Of a DNA stretch of 64,000 nt, positions 34,533-43,707 are shown one piece after another. The notes below the pieces were generated by a model. The model saw only the letters and a list, made by a program, of their open reading frames with translations. It ran no database searches and had not been told where the DNA came from. The stretch's first letter is position 1. The number at the start of each line of letters is the position of its first letter. Origin of the DNA: Dinoroseobacter sp. (GTDB lineage Bacteria > Pseudomonadota > Alphaproteobacteria > Rhodobacterales > Rhodobacteraceae); the NCBI GenBank assembly GCA_030066795.1, contig JASJAW010000036.1, positions 1-64,000 on the forward strand, written 5' to 3'. A program made the position numbers and the translations under genes.

Positions 34533-34675
34533 GGGACCTCCTGACATGCGCTTGTCGACGAGCGCTTGTATCCTGCCTACGGTCGGCTAAAATAGCGAGT
34601 GAACTTAAAACTCCAAGGGGCGGGGTTGGGTCCGATGCGGCCCGACCCCGTCCTTTATGCTAGCCCGAGGTGGCC

Positions 34676-35269
34676 ATGTCCTGGACTGACGAGCGCGTAG
34701 AAATTCTGAAAACCATGTGGGGCGAAGGCAAAAGCGCCAGCCAGATAGCCAAGGAACTTGGAGGCGTTACCCGCAATGCGGTGATCGGCAAGGTTCATCG
34801 TCTTGGCCTGTCCAATCGTAACGGTGGCGCCGGTTCTGCAAAGGCCGCCCCAAAAGAGACCACACGCGCCAAACCAAGCCCGGCCGCGAAACCGGCTGCG
34901 GCTTCAAAAGCGGCCGCCAAACCGGCACGGGTCCAAGAACCGATACCTGAAGTGGCCTCCGCCGTGGCTGCTGCGCCAACACCGCTGCGAAAGCCGATTG
35001 TACCTGCTGGCCAGCCGCTGCCGCCACAGCCCTCGGCCAATGAGATCAGTCCGGAAGCCCTGGCTTCCGTCCGCGAAGTTGAAAAGAAAGCTAAGAAACT
35101 GACGCTGATGGAATTGACCGAGCGAACCTGCAAGTGGCCCATCGGCGATCCGGCAACGGAAGAATTCTGGTTCTGTGGCCTACCGGTTCAGGCGGGAAAA
35201 CCCTACTGCGAGGCCCATGTAGGCGTTGCGTTCCAGCCGATGTCCAGCCGCCGCGACAGACGCCGCTGA
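34676..35269 (+). CDS. gcrA: Cell cycle regulator GcrA
   Basis: A 197-aa GcrA. The N-terminal DNA-binding domain is SWTDERVEILKTMWGEGKSASQIAKELGGVTRNAVIGKVHRLGLSNR, followed by a low-complexity Ala/Pro/Lys linker and a conserved C-terminal domain with TCKWPIGDP and FCGLP. GcrA binds sigma-70 and promotes transcription from CcrM-methylated GANTC promoters; it is specific to Alphaproteobacteria. The ATG at 34676 is preferred over the GTG two codons earlier; GAGGTG lies upstream. Confidence 0.95.
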   Translation: MSWTDERVEILKTMWGEGKSASQIAKELGGVTRNAVIGKVHRLGLSNRNGGAGSAKAAPKETTRAKPSPAAKPAAASKAAAKPARVQEPIPEVASAVAAAPTPLRKPIVPAGQPLPPQPSANEISPEALASVREVEKKAKKLTLMELTERTCKWPIGDPATEEFWFCGLPVQAGKPYCEAHVGVAFQPMSSRRDRRR

Positions 35270-35305
35270 CCCGAGGAGGGGCCGCGCTCGGCGCGGGGTA
35301 CAGCC

Positions 35306-36676
35306 ATGAGCACCAATCCTCCGACCCTGCGCCCCGATCTGGCGCCTGCTGCGCGAATTGAGGACCACCCGCGAGCAGGTCAACCGCGGATCGGTATGGT
35401 CAGCCTCGGCTGTCCCAAAGCGCTCGTGGACAGTGAGCGCATCCTTACACGCCTGCGGGCCGAGGGCTATGCGATCAGCCCTGACTACGGCGGCGCAGAC
35501 GCGGTCATCGTCAACACCTGCGGATTTCTGGACAGCGCGAAGGCTGAAAGCCTAGAGGCGATTGGCGAGGCTCTGGACGAAAACGGACGGGTGATCGTGA
35601 CCGGGTGTCTTGGAGCCGAGCCTGAGTATATCACCGGCGCGCATCCGAGCGTTCTGGCCGTAACGGGTCCACATCAATACGAACAGGTTCTGGATGCAGT
35701 CCATGCTGCTGTGCCCCCTGCACCTGATCCGTATGTTGACCTTATCCCCGCGCAAAATGTCAGTCTGACCCCGCGCCACTACAGCTATCTGAAGATTTCG
35801 GAAGGCTGTAATCACAAGTGCAAGTTCTGCGTTATCCCCGACATGCGGGGGCGGTTGGTGAGCCGCCCGGCCGCTGCGATCGTCAGAGAAGCCGAGAAAC
35901 TGGTTGAGGCTGGCGTGAAGGAACTGCTTGTCATCAGTCAGGATACCTCCGCCTACGGGGTTGATATCAAGCACGCGGAGGAGCGCGGGCATCGCGCCCA
36001 TATCACCGATCTTGCCCGCGATCTCGGGCAGCTCGGCGCCTGGATCCGGCTGCACTATGTCTACCCCTACCCCTTTGTACGCGACCTGATCCCGTTGATG
36101 GCGGACGGGTTGGTGCTGCCCTATCTCGACATCCCGTTCCAACACGCCCATCCGGACACCTTGCGGCGCATGGCGCGGCCGGCTGCAGCGGAACGCACGC
36201 TCGACCGCATCGCCGAGTGGCGCGACATTTGCCCGGACATCACGCTGCGGTCCACCTTCATCGTTGGCTACCCGGGCGAGACAGAGGCGGAGTTCCAAAC
36301 ACTGCTCGACTGGCTGGACGAGGCGCAACTCGATCGCGTTGGCTGTTTTCAGTACGAAAATGTCGCCGGCGCGCGCGCAAATGATCTGCCCGACCATGTC
36401 GCACCCGAGGTCAAACAAGACCGGTGGGAGCGCTTCATGGAAAAAGCGCAAGCCATTTCCGCAGCGAAGCTCGCGGCTAAAGTGGGTCAGCGCATAGAGG
36501 TCATCGTGGACGAGATCGACGCCGACGCCGCAACCTGCCGCACCAAGGCCGATGCGCCCGAGATTGATGGCAACCTCTTCATCGACGAGGGGCACGACGC
36601 GTTGCTGCCCGGACAGATCCTTACCGTCGAAGTAGACGAGGCCTCCGAATACGACCTCTGGGGCCGGGTGGTCTAG
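35306..36676 (+). CDS. rimO: Ribosomal protein S12 methylthiotransferase RimO
   Basis: A 456-aa radical SAM enzyme that methylthiolates Asp89 (E. coli numbering) of ribosomal protein S12. The MTTase domain begins [17 protein letters not shown] with its Cys ligands; radical SAM Cys are in [14 protein letters not shown] (C-x3-C-x2-C); a C-terminal TRAM domain ends the protein. ATG at 35306. Its stop overlaps the end of the convergent unknown gene by 4 bases. Confidence 0.96.
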   Translation: MSTNPPTLRPDLAPAARIEDHPRAGQPRIGMVSLGCPKALVDSERILTRLRAEGYAISPDYGGADAVIVNTCGFLDSAKAESLEAIGEALDENGRVIVTGCLGAEPEYITGAHPSVLAVTGPHQYEQVLDAVHAAVPPAPDPYVDLIPAQNVSLTPRHYSYLKISEGCNHKCKFCVIPDMRGRLVSRPAAAIVREAEKLVEAGVKELLVISQDTSAYGVDIKHAEERGHRAHITDLARDLGQLGAWIRLHYVYPYPFVRDLIPLMADGLVLPYLDIPFQHAHPDTLRRMARPAAAERTLDRIAEWRDICPDITLRSTFIVGYPGETEAEFQTLLDWLDEAQLDRVGCFQYENVAGARANDLPDHVAPEVKQDRWERFMEKAQAISAAKLAAKVGQRIEVIVDEIDADAATCRTKADAPEIDGNLFIDEGHDALLPGQILTVEVDEASEYDLWGRVV

Positions 36677-37629
36677 GCAGACGCGGCTGCCAGAGGTCGC
36701 AACTTTAACGCAAGTGGGTTTCCGTCGCTGACATCGAGATACAGCAGGCCCTTGCTCGTGCTGGTCAGCGACAACTTGAGTGCGGTTTTCAGCTCAACCG
36801 AACAGCTGAGCGACAGGCCTTTGGCATCTTCCTCATCGCCAAGCGATCCAAGAGTAGCCGTCGCTTCAAGCCCTCCGCTTTGCTCAAGAATAAGTACTTG
36901 TGTGAAAGGGTTTATCGTGCTGCCAATCTTGCGCGGCGCCCAGTCCTGAATGGCATCCAGAGGCGTAAACTCCGGATCCCCTTGACGACACTGAAAAACG
37001 GGTGAGCGCGCCTCGTATAATGTAACTACATGGGCAACTTCACGGGTCGTTGCATGTATCCACCGCTCCACCTCGAAAATGGCGGTGCAGGCCAGCTGAT
37101 AGGCACCGTTGGCTTTGAAGTCTATTGCGGCAGACAATGTCTTCGAAGCGCTGCCACCGCCGCCAAAACCAGAAAAATTCAAGATAAAACTGCCGGAAAC
37201 GCTGCCCTCGGCTTCATAGGTAATCTGGCTTTCGATCTTGCTTTCAAGTCCCGGGTCCATTGCCAGGTCAAAGACGGGAACATGCCCTTCAACGAAATAG
37301 ACCTTATCGAGGTGGAACCGGCTGAAGACTTTGCCCGGATCCGGTATCCCCCACATGCCAACGCCTCCGGCGCCGTACCCCGAAATGCGAGGGTCCAATG
37401 TCATCATCTTGGGCGAAACAAGTTCGATACTCTCTGACGGCAGACCGGTCATATCGGTAGTTATCTGCTGAAAAATGGTTTCCCTGGGTTCCAGCCGAGG
37501 GCTGGGCTGCGCAAGAGCTTCGTTGATGGCCTTCAAAAATGCGTTCGGGTCTTCCATCATGAGCATATCGATCTCGTGCGGGTTTCGACCGAACACGCGT
37601 AGGCTTTTTGGTAATTTCGGATCAGACAT
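36673..37629 (-). CDS. Unknown 318-aa protein
   Basis: No family recognised and no signal peptide. The first ~45 residues are acidic and helical ([18 protein letters not shown]). The middle is beta-rich with a Gly-rich hairpin ([19 protein letters not shown]). The C-terminal third is again beta-rich ([22 protein letters not shown]). GC content looks lower than in flanking genes, suggesting acquisition. A small lipoprotein lies 18 bases upstream on the same strand and may be cotranscribed. ATG at 37629. Confidence 0.65.
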   Translation of the reverse strand: MSDPKLPKSLRVFGRNPHEIDMLMMEDPNAFLKAINEALAQPSPRLEPRETIFQQITTDMTGLPSESIELVSPKMMTLDPRISGYGAGGVGMWGIPDPGKVFSRFHLDKVYFVEGHVPVFDLAMDPGLESKIESQITYEAEGSVSGSFILNFSGFGGGGSASKTLSAAIDFKANGAYQLACTAIFEVERWIHATTREVAHVVTLYEARSPVFQCRQGDPEFTPLDAIQDWAPRKIGSTINPFTQVLILEQSGGLEATATLGSLGDEEDAKGLSLSCSVELKTALKLSLTSTSKGLLYLDVSDGNPLALKLRPLAAASA

Positions 37630-37647
37630 AGCGATTTCCTGAAAAAA

Positions 37648-37965
37648 TTAACGGCGTGGAACAGAAAACAAGACAGTGCCCTGTGTGCGACCGACGGGAC
37701 GCGCGCCTGTTTCGGAAACGAACGCCGCCAATTCCTCCATATCCTCCGGGCAGCCCACGAAATCTGCGGCATCGTCAAGGAACTGGTTGGTATAGGCATT
37801 CTCGCCGATCCGGCGACACGGGTCGCCAGAACCCCGGTAGCCGTCGCCAAAAAACGGCAAGGGCTCCGATGTCACGGTTTCCGGGGGCAACTCAAACGCA
37901 GGGTCCGGGGGCGTTTGCGCACAGGCTGCCAGACCAAAAAGGATGGGCAAAAAGGCGTACCGCAT
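37648..37965 (-). CDS. Small lipoprotein
   Basis: A 105-aa predicted lipoprotein. The lipobox LAAC is in MRYAFLPILFGLAACAQ, so Cys15 is the modified residue. The mature part has two Cys (DPCRRIGENAY, FVGCPEDMEE), the latter around a stretch often seen in short periplasmic proteins of Rhodobacteraceae. AAAGGAG lies 7-8 bases before the ATG at 37965; the frame is open further upstream across cutA, which is not coding. Followed by the unknown 318-aa gene. Confidence 0.75.
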   Translation of the reverse strand: MRYAFLPILFGLAACAQTPPDPAFELPPETVTSEPLPFFGDGYRGSGDPCRRIGENAYTNQFLDDAADFVGCPEDMEELAAFVSETGARPVGRTQGTVLFSVPRR

Positions 37966-38035
37966 CGCAATCTCCTTTGCGTAATATGCGCCCAGCCTAT
38001 CCGCTATATACCGATTTCCAAAGCGAGGACGTCCG

Positions 38036-38353
38036 ATGCCGCTTTCTGTATCCGTAACCTGCCCTGATATCGAAACCGCCCGCTCGATCGCCCGGTCAGC
38101 GTTGGAAAGAAAGCTGGTGGCCTGTGCCAACGTCCTGCCCGGGGTGGAGAGTCATTTCTGGTGGGAGGGACAGGTGAGCCATGAGATCGAGGTTCTGCTG
38201 GTACTCAAAACAACAGACGCACATCGCGCACATCTTGTGGCTCTTGTCGCGCAGGAGCATCCTTACGATCTTCCAGCCCTGACATGGTCTGCAGACGGAG
38301 CGCCGGATGCAGTTACGGACTGGATTGCGGCTGAGACGAAATCAGGCGGCTGA
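38036..38353 (+). CDS. cutA: Divalent-cation tolerance protein CutA
   Basis: A 105-aa PII-like trimer-forming protein. The family core is ALERKLVACANVLPGVESHFWWEGQVSHEIEVLLVLKT, followed by HPYDLPALTW. CutA was linked to copper tolerance in E. coli, but its exact role is open. ATG at 38036. It overlaps the end of the convergent DUF6455 gene by 12 bases. Confidence 0.93.
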   Translation: MPLSVSVTCPDIETARSIARSALERKLVACANVLPGVESHFWWEGQVSHEIEVLLVLKTTDAHRAHLVALVAQEHPYDLPALTWSADGAPDAVTDWIAAETKSGG

Positions 38354-38665
38354 GACATCCTCGGCCACATCCGCAAACATGCGCAACGCCGCCATGCGGG
38401 CACGGTTCAAGCAGCTTTCGGGGGGCACTTCGGCAGATTGATCTGGCACCGAAAGCCACTCGCCGCAGCCTTCCGCCCATCCACACCCGCGGCAGCTCTC
38501 AATCATCGCGGCCCAGTCTTCCTGCGTGAGATCCCCGGCCTCGTAGGCCGCGACAAGGTCAACCTGCGCGGTTTTCGCCATACGCTGCACAAGCCATATG
38601 TGGTCGACCTCGTTCCCGAGCTTCTTGGGACAGGGCGAAGCCTGTGTGGAAATGGCGTTGGTCAT
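38342..38665 (-). CDS. DUF6455 family protein
   Basis: A 107-aa cytoplasmic protein with conserved Cys: CRGCGWAEGCGEWL (three Cys) and PESCLNRARM, a pattern that suggests an Fe-S or zinc site. Family of unknown function in Rhodobacterales. A second family member is encoded 100 bases upstream on the same strand, so the pair looks like a tandem duplication. ATG at 38665. Confidence 0.75.
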   Translation of the reverse strand: MTNAISTQASPCPKKLGNEVDHIWLVQRMAKTAQVDLVAAYEAGDLTQEDWAAMIESCRGCGWAEGCGEWLSVPDQSAEVPPESCLNRARMAALRMFADVAEDVSAA

Positions 38666-38764
38666 GGCAGTCTCCCTCGTCGCAGGTCTTCCTTTTGGCG
38701 CAGAAGACCGCGACCTGCTTTGATTTGAGTCAACGCGAGTGCCCGTTCGGGGAAATCACAGCGG

Positions 38765-39016
38765 TTATTTCGCGAGCGCTGCGAGCGTGTCCCGATTCAC
38801 GCAATAAGACGGCGCTTCATCAAACCGCTCGGTTGCGGAAAGCAGACGTGCGCATCCTTCCGGGTCCGTGCAATTTGTGCAGCGCAACACAAGATCAGGG
38901 ATCAAACCGGGATCCATCGCCCCGCGCATCACCTGTTCTTCAAGATCGAGACCCAGATGGTCAGCCATGGAGTCCACAAGGGCGGCATGTTTCGCGAGCG
39001 TCTTGGCATTTTGCAT
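38765..39016 (-). CDS. DUF6455 family protein, second copy
   Basis: An 83-aa relative of the neighbouring gene: RCTNCTDPEGCARLL matches the C-x2-C-x5-C pattern and PSYCVNRDTLAAL matches the fourth Cys (PESCLNRARMAAL in the other copy). Function unknown. ATG at 39016 with AGAAGCTCTC upstream; SD weak. Confidence 0.75.
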   Translation of the reverse strand: MQNAKTLAKHAALVDSMADHLGLDLEEQVMRGAMDPGLIPDLVLRCTNCTDPEGCARLLSATERFDEAPSYCVNRDTLAALAK

Positions 39017-39093
39017 GAGAGCTTCTCCGTATGTCTTTCAGCCAAAGACTAAGAGGGTTCGGAAAAGCGTCCTTGCGCCAGATCAAGGCCGCC

Positions 39094-39831
39094 TCAAAGA
39101 CCGGCGGCAACCTGCCTTACGACCTGAATTCGCGCCGCATTCGGCGGGTGCGTGCCCAAGAATTGATCACCTGGGTCTGGTATTCGCGAAAAGAAGGCGG
39201 CACCGCGGACCGGATCATAACCAGCACGTGCTGTAATCACCGTGCCCAGCGCATCCGCTTCCAGCTCCTTGTCTTTCGAGTACGCCCGCGCGCCCACGAA
39301 TGCTCCGGCCTGCATGGCTTGATCAATGATTTCGCCGCCCGCCGCACTGCTTCCGGACGTTAGAATCGAGGCCAATATCCCACCAGCCATTGCCCCCAAT
39401 TGGGCTTCTTGCTGTCGCTCCGCCAGGTGCCCCTCCACATGATGGGCCGCCTCATGTCCCAAAACAAAGGCCAACTCATCCCGGTTCCGCGCATCCGCAA
39501 TCAAAGCCACAGTAAAAACAATTAGCGGCTGGCCCTCTTTCGACAGGGTTTGAAAGGCATTGATCGGCTGGCCCTTGCGGGTATCGACCAAAATCTTGAA
39601 GTCGCAGTTCACCCCCTTTGTCCGCGCGCGGCATTCGCGCTCGGCCACCGGTTCTACCCGCGCCACTACAGCCTCAAAATTGGACACCGCCTGCTGGGAC
39701 GCTACCCGGGGCTCTTGTCGCTCCACTTGCTGCGGCGCGGACGTTTGGCTAGGGCGCTGGGAGGGCGTCACAGTACAACCGGCTACGGCAATCGCTGCGC
39801 TCAAAGCCCAGAAGATTCTGGCATTTCTCAT
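39094..39831 (-). CDS. M48 family metallopeptidase, lipoprotein
   Basis: A 245-aa peptidase. The lipobox AVAGC is at about residues 15-19, so it should be a membrane-anchored periplasmic protein. The zinc motif HExxH is HEAAHHVEGH, and the third ligand Glu is in SKDKELEADALGT. Resembles LoiP/YggG or BepA-type envelope quality-control proteases. ATG at 39831. Confidence 0.9.
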   Translation of the reverse strand: MRNARIFWALSAAIAVAGCTVTPSQRPSQTSAPQQVERQEPRVASQQAVSNFEAVVARVEPVAERECRARTKGVNCDFKILVDTRKGQPINAFQTLSKEGQPLIVFTVALIADARNRDELAFVLGHEAAHHVEGHLAERQQEAQLGAMAGGILASILTSGSSAAGGEIIDQAMQAGAFVGARAYSKDKELEADALGTVITARAGYDPVRGAAFFSRIPDPGDQFLGTHPPNAARIQVVRQVAAGL

Positions 39832-39939
39832 GATCCACTCGCGAAAGTCTTAGCGTCGATCTGCAGATAGGACTGGGCGCACCGCTATGCCATAGCACTA
39901 AGGGTTGGCGGCGCAACATCCCGCCTTATTTGGACAGAT

Positions 39940-40356
39940 ATGACCCAGACCGACCACGTTCAAACCGAGACCTCCGTCCTTTTCAACGGCGCATGCCCCG
40001 TGTGCAGCGCGGAGATCAAACACTATGAGACCTATGCCCGAAAACAGGCCCTGCCGCTGAGATTTGAGGATTTGGGAACTACCGATCTGAATATTTGGGG
40101 GGTTACTCAGGATGAGGCTGCCCGCCGGCTCCACGTCCGGCAAGGCGCCACGATCCTGTCCGGGTTGCCCGCATTTCAGGCCCTCTGGAAGGAAATGCCA
40201 CGCTACCGGTGGTTGGCAAAAACGACCGGATTGCCTGTTATTCGGCAAGTTGCCGCCGCCACCTACGACTATGTTCTTGCACCATTATTGTATCGCTGGC
40301 ACCGCAGTCGTTTTGCAGGTGCAGAAAAAACTGGTAAAAACCGTCAATCTTCGTAA
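39940..40356 (+). CDS. DCC-family thiol-disulfide oxidoreductase
   Basis: A 138-aa DUF393/DCC protein. The active-site-like motif is FNGACPVCSAEIKHYE (CPVC) near the N terminus, followed by LPLRFEDLG and LSGLPAFQALWKEMP. Usual family members begin DGDCPLC; here the Asp is replaced (FNGAC). Function unknown, presumed redox. ATG at 39940. Confidence 0.85.
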   Translation: MTQTDHVQTETSVLFNGACPVCSAEIKHYETYARKQALPLRFEDLGTTDLNIWGVTQDEAARRLHVRQGATILSGLPAFQALWKEMPRYRWLAKTTGLPVIRQVAAATYDYVLAPLLYRWHRSRFAGAEKTGKNRQSS

Positions 40357-40365
40357 TGTCACACT

Positions 40366-40617
40366 ATGTTTACGATCGAGCATGAGTTCGATTCGACGGT
40401 GGTCACACTGATCGACGAAGGCTCTGAACGCCTTAATGAGGACGTGATCATCAACGCCTTCGAAGAATGCGTCACCCTAGAACAAGTCGACCCCAGAACT
40501 GATCAAGTCGTCACAGTCACCCTGTCTATTTCACAACTTACCGATTTAGCCGCAGCGCTGGACTTGCCTGAGGGGGTCTATCGTCTCCGCCGTGACACGG
40601 CGCCGGCCGCCGAGTAG
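40366..40617 (+). CDS. Small conserved-looking protein, unknown
   Basis: An 83-aa acidic protein (MFTIEHEFDSTVVTLIDEG), no signal peptide or membrane segment, one Cys. It starts 9 bases after the DCC gene and is probably cotranscribed. Codon usage is like that of real genes. No family recognised. Confidence 0.6.
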   Translation: MFTIEHEFDSTVVTLIDEGSERLNEDVIINAFEECVTLEQVDPRTDQVVTVTLSISQLTDLAAALDLPEGVYRLRRDTAPAAE

Positions 40618-40698
40618 GGATTGCGGTTTCTGGCCTTGAAGCCGGGCGTGAAAACACCGACGTAACACGCCAAGGCTCATTCACCAAAGGCTCTCAAT

Positions 40699-41292
40699 AT
40701 GCCAGATATCCCTCCGCTTGCTCCGCAACCGCAGGTTTTGGAGTTTCTTAAGACGCGCCGGTCACGCCCAGCGAAGACCTTGCGAGCGCCCTATCCAGAC
40801 CGGGCAGCGCTTGAGCCTCTTCTGGAACTGGCAGCGCGGACACCAGATCATGGCAAACTGGAGCCGTGGCGGTTTATCGTACTCACCGGCACCGCCTTAT
40901 CCCGTCTGGCAATCATGACACAAACGCGTGGCGTCGCCCTGGGGATCTCTCCCGAAAAGATCGAAAAAGCGCGGGCCAGCTTCGAGCAGGCCGGCTGCGT
41001 GGTGGCCGTGATAGCGTCCCCAAAGCCATCCGAGAAAATCCCCAAAATCGAGCAGCAACACTCTGCGGGCGCGGTTTGTCTGGCACTGGTCAACGCGGCC
41101 CTTGCGGCGGGTTGGGGCGCCAACTGGTTGACCGGCTATACTGCACATGACGCCGATTTCGGGGCGGAAGGACTCGGGCTTTCAAATTCGGAAACTGTCG
41201 CTGGTTTCATTCATATCGGAACCGAGGGCGCTGTCCCGCCGGAGCGCCCGCGCCCGGACCTGAGCGCGATCACGCAGTGGGTCAGCGAATGA
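40699..41292 (+). CDS. Nitroreductase family protein (YdjA-like)
   Basis: A 197-aa FMN-dependent oxidoreductase. Motifs: TRRSRPAKTL (FMN phosphate binding), ARTPDHGKLEPWRFIVL, and GAVCLALVNAALAAGWGANWLTG. Natural substrate unknown; the family reduces nitro compounds and quinones. ATG at 40699. The stop overlaps the next start by 4 bases (ATGA), so the two genes form an operon. Confidence 0.9.
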   Translation: MPDIPPLAPQPQVLEFLKTRRSRPAKTLRAPYPDRAALEPLLELAARTPDHGKLEPWRFIVLTGTALSRLAIMTQTRGVALGISPEKIEKARASFEQAGCVVAVIASPKPSEKIPKIEQQHSAGAVCLALVNAALAAGWGANWLTGYTAHDADFGAEGLGLSNSETVAGFIHIGTEGAVPPERPRPDLSAITQWVSE

Positions 41293-41987
41293 TTTTCACC
41301 TGTTTCTCGCGCGCTTTGGCCCAACTGCCCGAGGCTGCATTCCGACGGGTCCTTCTGATTGGCATCGGTGCGACCATCGCCCTCCTGGCCGCCATTACAT
41401 GGGCTTTTTCGCTTTTGTTGGGATGGTTGGTGCCAGAGACTCTCACCCTGCCCTGGATCGGGGATATCGGATGGGTGGACAACGTAGCGTCTGGCCTCGG
41501 CATCGTGACGATGCTGGTTCTGTCCGTCTTCCTGATGGTCCCTGTGGCTTCGGCGTTTACGTCCCTCTTTCTTGAGGACATCGCGGACGCTGTAGAGGCA
41601 CGCTACTACCCCGCTCTGACCCCGGCACCGCATACACCTTTTATGGAAGGTCTGAGGGACACCCTGTCATTTCTTGGTGTTATCATTGTCGCAAACCTAG
41701 CAGCGCTGGTGCTTTATCTGGTCTTTGCGCCCCTTGCTCCAGTGATTTTCTGGGCATTGAACGGCTTCCTGCTTGGGCGAGAGTACTTTCAGGTCACCGC
41801 CATGCGTCGGTTGGGCCGCAAGGGTGCAGCGCGCATGCGCAAAAAGCACATCGCGACAATCTGGGCGGCGGGCGTGCTGATGGCCGTCCCCCTCACCATT
41901 CCGGTTATCAACTTGCTTGTTCCGGTCTTGGGCGCCGCCACGTTCACGCACCTCTACCACGCGCTTGAACGAAAGGAGAGCGCCTGA
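41289..41987 (+). CDS. EI24/CysZ-like membrane protein
   Basis: A 232-aa membrane protein with about four hydrophobic segments (VLLIGIGATIALLAAITWAF; LGIVTMLVLSVFLMVPVASA; LGVIIVANLAALVLYLVFAPLA; WAAGVLMAVPLTIPVINLLV) and the EI24 hallmarks LFLEDIADAVE and GREYFQVTAMRR. CysZ takes up sulfate in E. coli, but other members are uncharacterised. The ATG at 41289 overlaps the nitroreductase stop. Confidence 0.85.
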   Translation: MIFTCFSRALAQLPEAAFRRVLLIGIGATIALLAAITWAFSLLLGWLVPETLTLPWIGDIGWVDNVASGLGIVTMLVLSVFLMVPVASAFTSLFLEDIADAVEARYYPALTPAPHTPFMEGLRDTLSFLGVIIVANLAALVLYLVFAPLAPVIFWALNGFLLGREYFQVTAMRRLGRKGAARMRKKHIATIWAAGVLMAVPLTIPVINLLVPVLGAATFTHLYHALERKESA

Positions 41988-42004
41988 GAGGACGCCGGGA
42001 CCCG

Positions 42005-42292
42005 TCAGTCCAGCGGAGCCAAGCCGCCACCAAAGCGGTGGAACAGATCAAAATCATCCACGGTGATCACGCCAGACAGGATGATCGCGCAAAGCGGCAC
42101 CCACAGTGCGAAGGCTACGATCGAGGTGATCTTGATCTTACGCCTCATGTTGATCTTGCTCGGTGCCCCCGCTGGCGTACCGAGGGTCACCTTGCCGGTG
42201 TCGCCTTGCGTTTCCATGCGGATAGGCAAGACGATAAACAGCGTCATGAACCAACACACCGCCAGCAGAACGAGCGCGGAAGTAATCTGCAT
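42005..42292 (-). CDS. DUF1467 membrane protein
   Basis: A 95-aa protein with two membrane helices (SALVLLAVCWFMTLFIVLPI and ITSIVAFALWVPLCAIILSGV) and the DUF1467 signature between them (RMETQGDTGKVTLGTPAGAPSK). Function unknown. It begins 5 bases after mce, a common gene order in Alphaproteobacteria. Confidence 0.85.
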   Translation of the reverse strand: MQITSALVLLAVCWFMTLFIVLPIRMETQGDTGKVTLGTPAGAPSKINMRRKIKITSIVAFALWVPLCAIILSGVITVDDFDLFHRFGGGLAPLD

Positions 42293-42297
42293 TGCCC

Positions 42298-42702
42298 TCA
42301 GACCTCCTCAAGCTCGACCAGCGTGCCGTTGAAATCCTTGGGATGCAGAAACAGCACCGGTTTGCCATGGGCGCCGATCTTTGGCTCGCCTGTGCCGAGG
42401 ACGCGCGCGCCTTCCGCCTTAAGCTTGTCGCGCGCGGTCAGGATATCGTCCACCTCATAGCAAATATGGTGGATGCCGCCTGATGGGTTCTTTTCGAGGA
42501 ACCCGGCAATTGGGGAGTCGTCACCAAGCGGATAAAGAAGTTCGACCTTGGTGTTCGGCAGTTCGATGAACACCACGGTCACGCCGTGATCCGGTTCATC
42601 CTGTGGCGCACCAACCTTGGCGCCCAGAGTGTTCGCATATTGCCTGCAGGCCGCCTCGAGATCGGGGACAGCAATGGCAACATGGTTCAAACGGCCGATC
42701 AT
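42298..42702 (-). CDS. mce: Methylmalonyl-CoA epimerase
   Basis: A 134-aa vicinal-oxygen-chelate enzyme that interconverts (2R)- and (2S)-methylmalonyl-CoA (and ethylmalonyl-CoA). Metal ligands: His in RLNHVAIAV, DHGV/VELL segments, and GGIHHICYEVDDI, with the late Glu in GTLVELEEV. ATG at 42702 has GGAGAG upstream; a TTG just before it is not needed. meaB of the same pathway is at 8.3 kb. Cotranscribed with the DUF1467 gene. Confidence 0.94.
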   Translation of the reverse strand: MIGRLNHVAIAVPDLEAACRQYANTLGAKVGAPQDEPDHGVTVVFIELPNTKVELLYPLGDDSPIAGFLEKNPSGGIHHICYEVDDILTARDKLKAEGARVLGTGEPKIGAHGKPVLFLHPKDFNGTLVELEEV

Positions 42703-42855
42703 CAAATCTCTCCTGCAAGGTCTGCATTTTCGCAGCGGTTATGACGGCTTGGGGCAGGACAGGCAAGCGACCAGACGACGCGCGCCACGTGACGTTTACC
42801 GGCTGTTCACCAATTCTGCGCCAATCTGGTCAGGTTGAACAAAGGACCCCTTGTC

Positions 42856-43560
42856 ATGGACGATAGGCCCGACCCACTTGCTCCCCATCTGCGCCCGACT
42901 GCCGCGCGCCCACTGCTGGGTGTAACCATCCTTCTTGTCGAAGACAGCCGTTATGCTTCCGAAGGGATGCGGCTACTGTGTTTGCGATCCGGTGCGCGTT
43001 TGCGCCGCGCCGACTGCCTGAAATCGGCGCGGCGGCATCTCAAAACCTATCGTCCAACAGTCGCAATCGTCGATCTGGGGCTTCCGGACGGGGCCGGGGT
43101 GGACCTGATAAGGGAGCTTGCCAGCAGCCTCCCGCGTCTGCCGGTTATCCTGGGTTTCTCGGGCGCTCTGGAAGGGGAGGAAGCCGCTCTCGCCGCCGGG
43201 GCTGACGGCTTTCTCGCCAAACCTCTGACCCGACTGGCAGAGTTCCAACAGGCCATTCTTATGCATCTACCCGACCAGAGGGTTCAAACGGGCCCCCGCC
43301 CCGTTCCAGACGGGGAAGTGACCCCCGACGCGCTCGCACTGCAGGACGATCTGGCTCATGTCCGCAGCCTACTGACATCAGAAGAAGATCCAGTGGCCCA
43401 AGCCTACACGGCGCAGTTCCTGCATGCCCTTGCCGTGTCATCTTCCGACGCCGCGCTGGCCGAGGCCGCCCGCTCCCTGTCGCGCGACAGCGCACCAGCG
43501 ACGCTGACCCGCGTGCAGATGCTGATCGATGCCAGGATGGAACCCAGGCGTGCAATCTGA
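42856..43560 (+). CDS. Response regulator, receiver domain plus unknown C terminus
   Basis: A 234-aa protein. The receiver domain (residues ~20-140) has the acidic pair in VEDSRY, phospho-acceptor Asp in VAIVDLGLPDG and conserved Lys in GFLAKPL. The ~95-residue C-terminal part (DDLAHVRSLLTSEEDP) is helical and not a known DNA-binding output domain; it might be a protein-interaction domain. No kinase gene is nearby. ATG at 42856 with AAAGGA upstream; TTG at 42835 rejected. Confidence 0.85.
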   Translation: MDDRPDPLAPHLRPTAARPLLGVTILLVEDSRYASEGMRLLCLRSGARLRRADCLKSARRHLKTYRPTVAIVDLGLPDGAGVDLIRELASSLPRLPVILGFSGALEGEEAALAAGADGFLAKPLTRLAEFQQAILMHLPDQRVQTGPRPVPDGEVTPDALALQDDLAHVRSLLTSEEDPVAQAYTAQFLHALAVSSSDAALAEAARSLSRDSAPATLTRVQMLIDARMEPRRAI

Positions 43561-43707
43561 CGGTCAGACCAGCGTTTCGGCGGAAACCCGCGCGACCTCA
43601 TTTCCGCCATATTTCGGACATTCCCAAGACACAGCGACGACCGAAAACCTGCACATAACAAAAATGACAAAGGGTCTCGGTCCAAAGCCAATGCGTTGGA
43701 GCGACCC

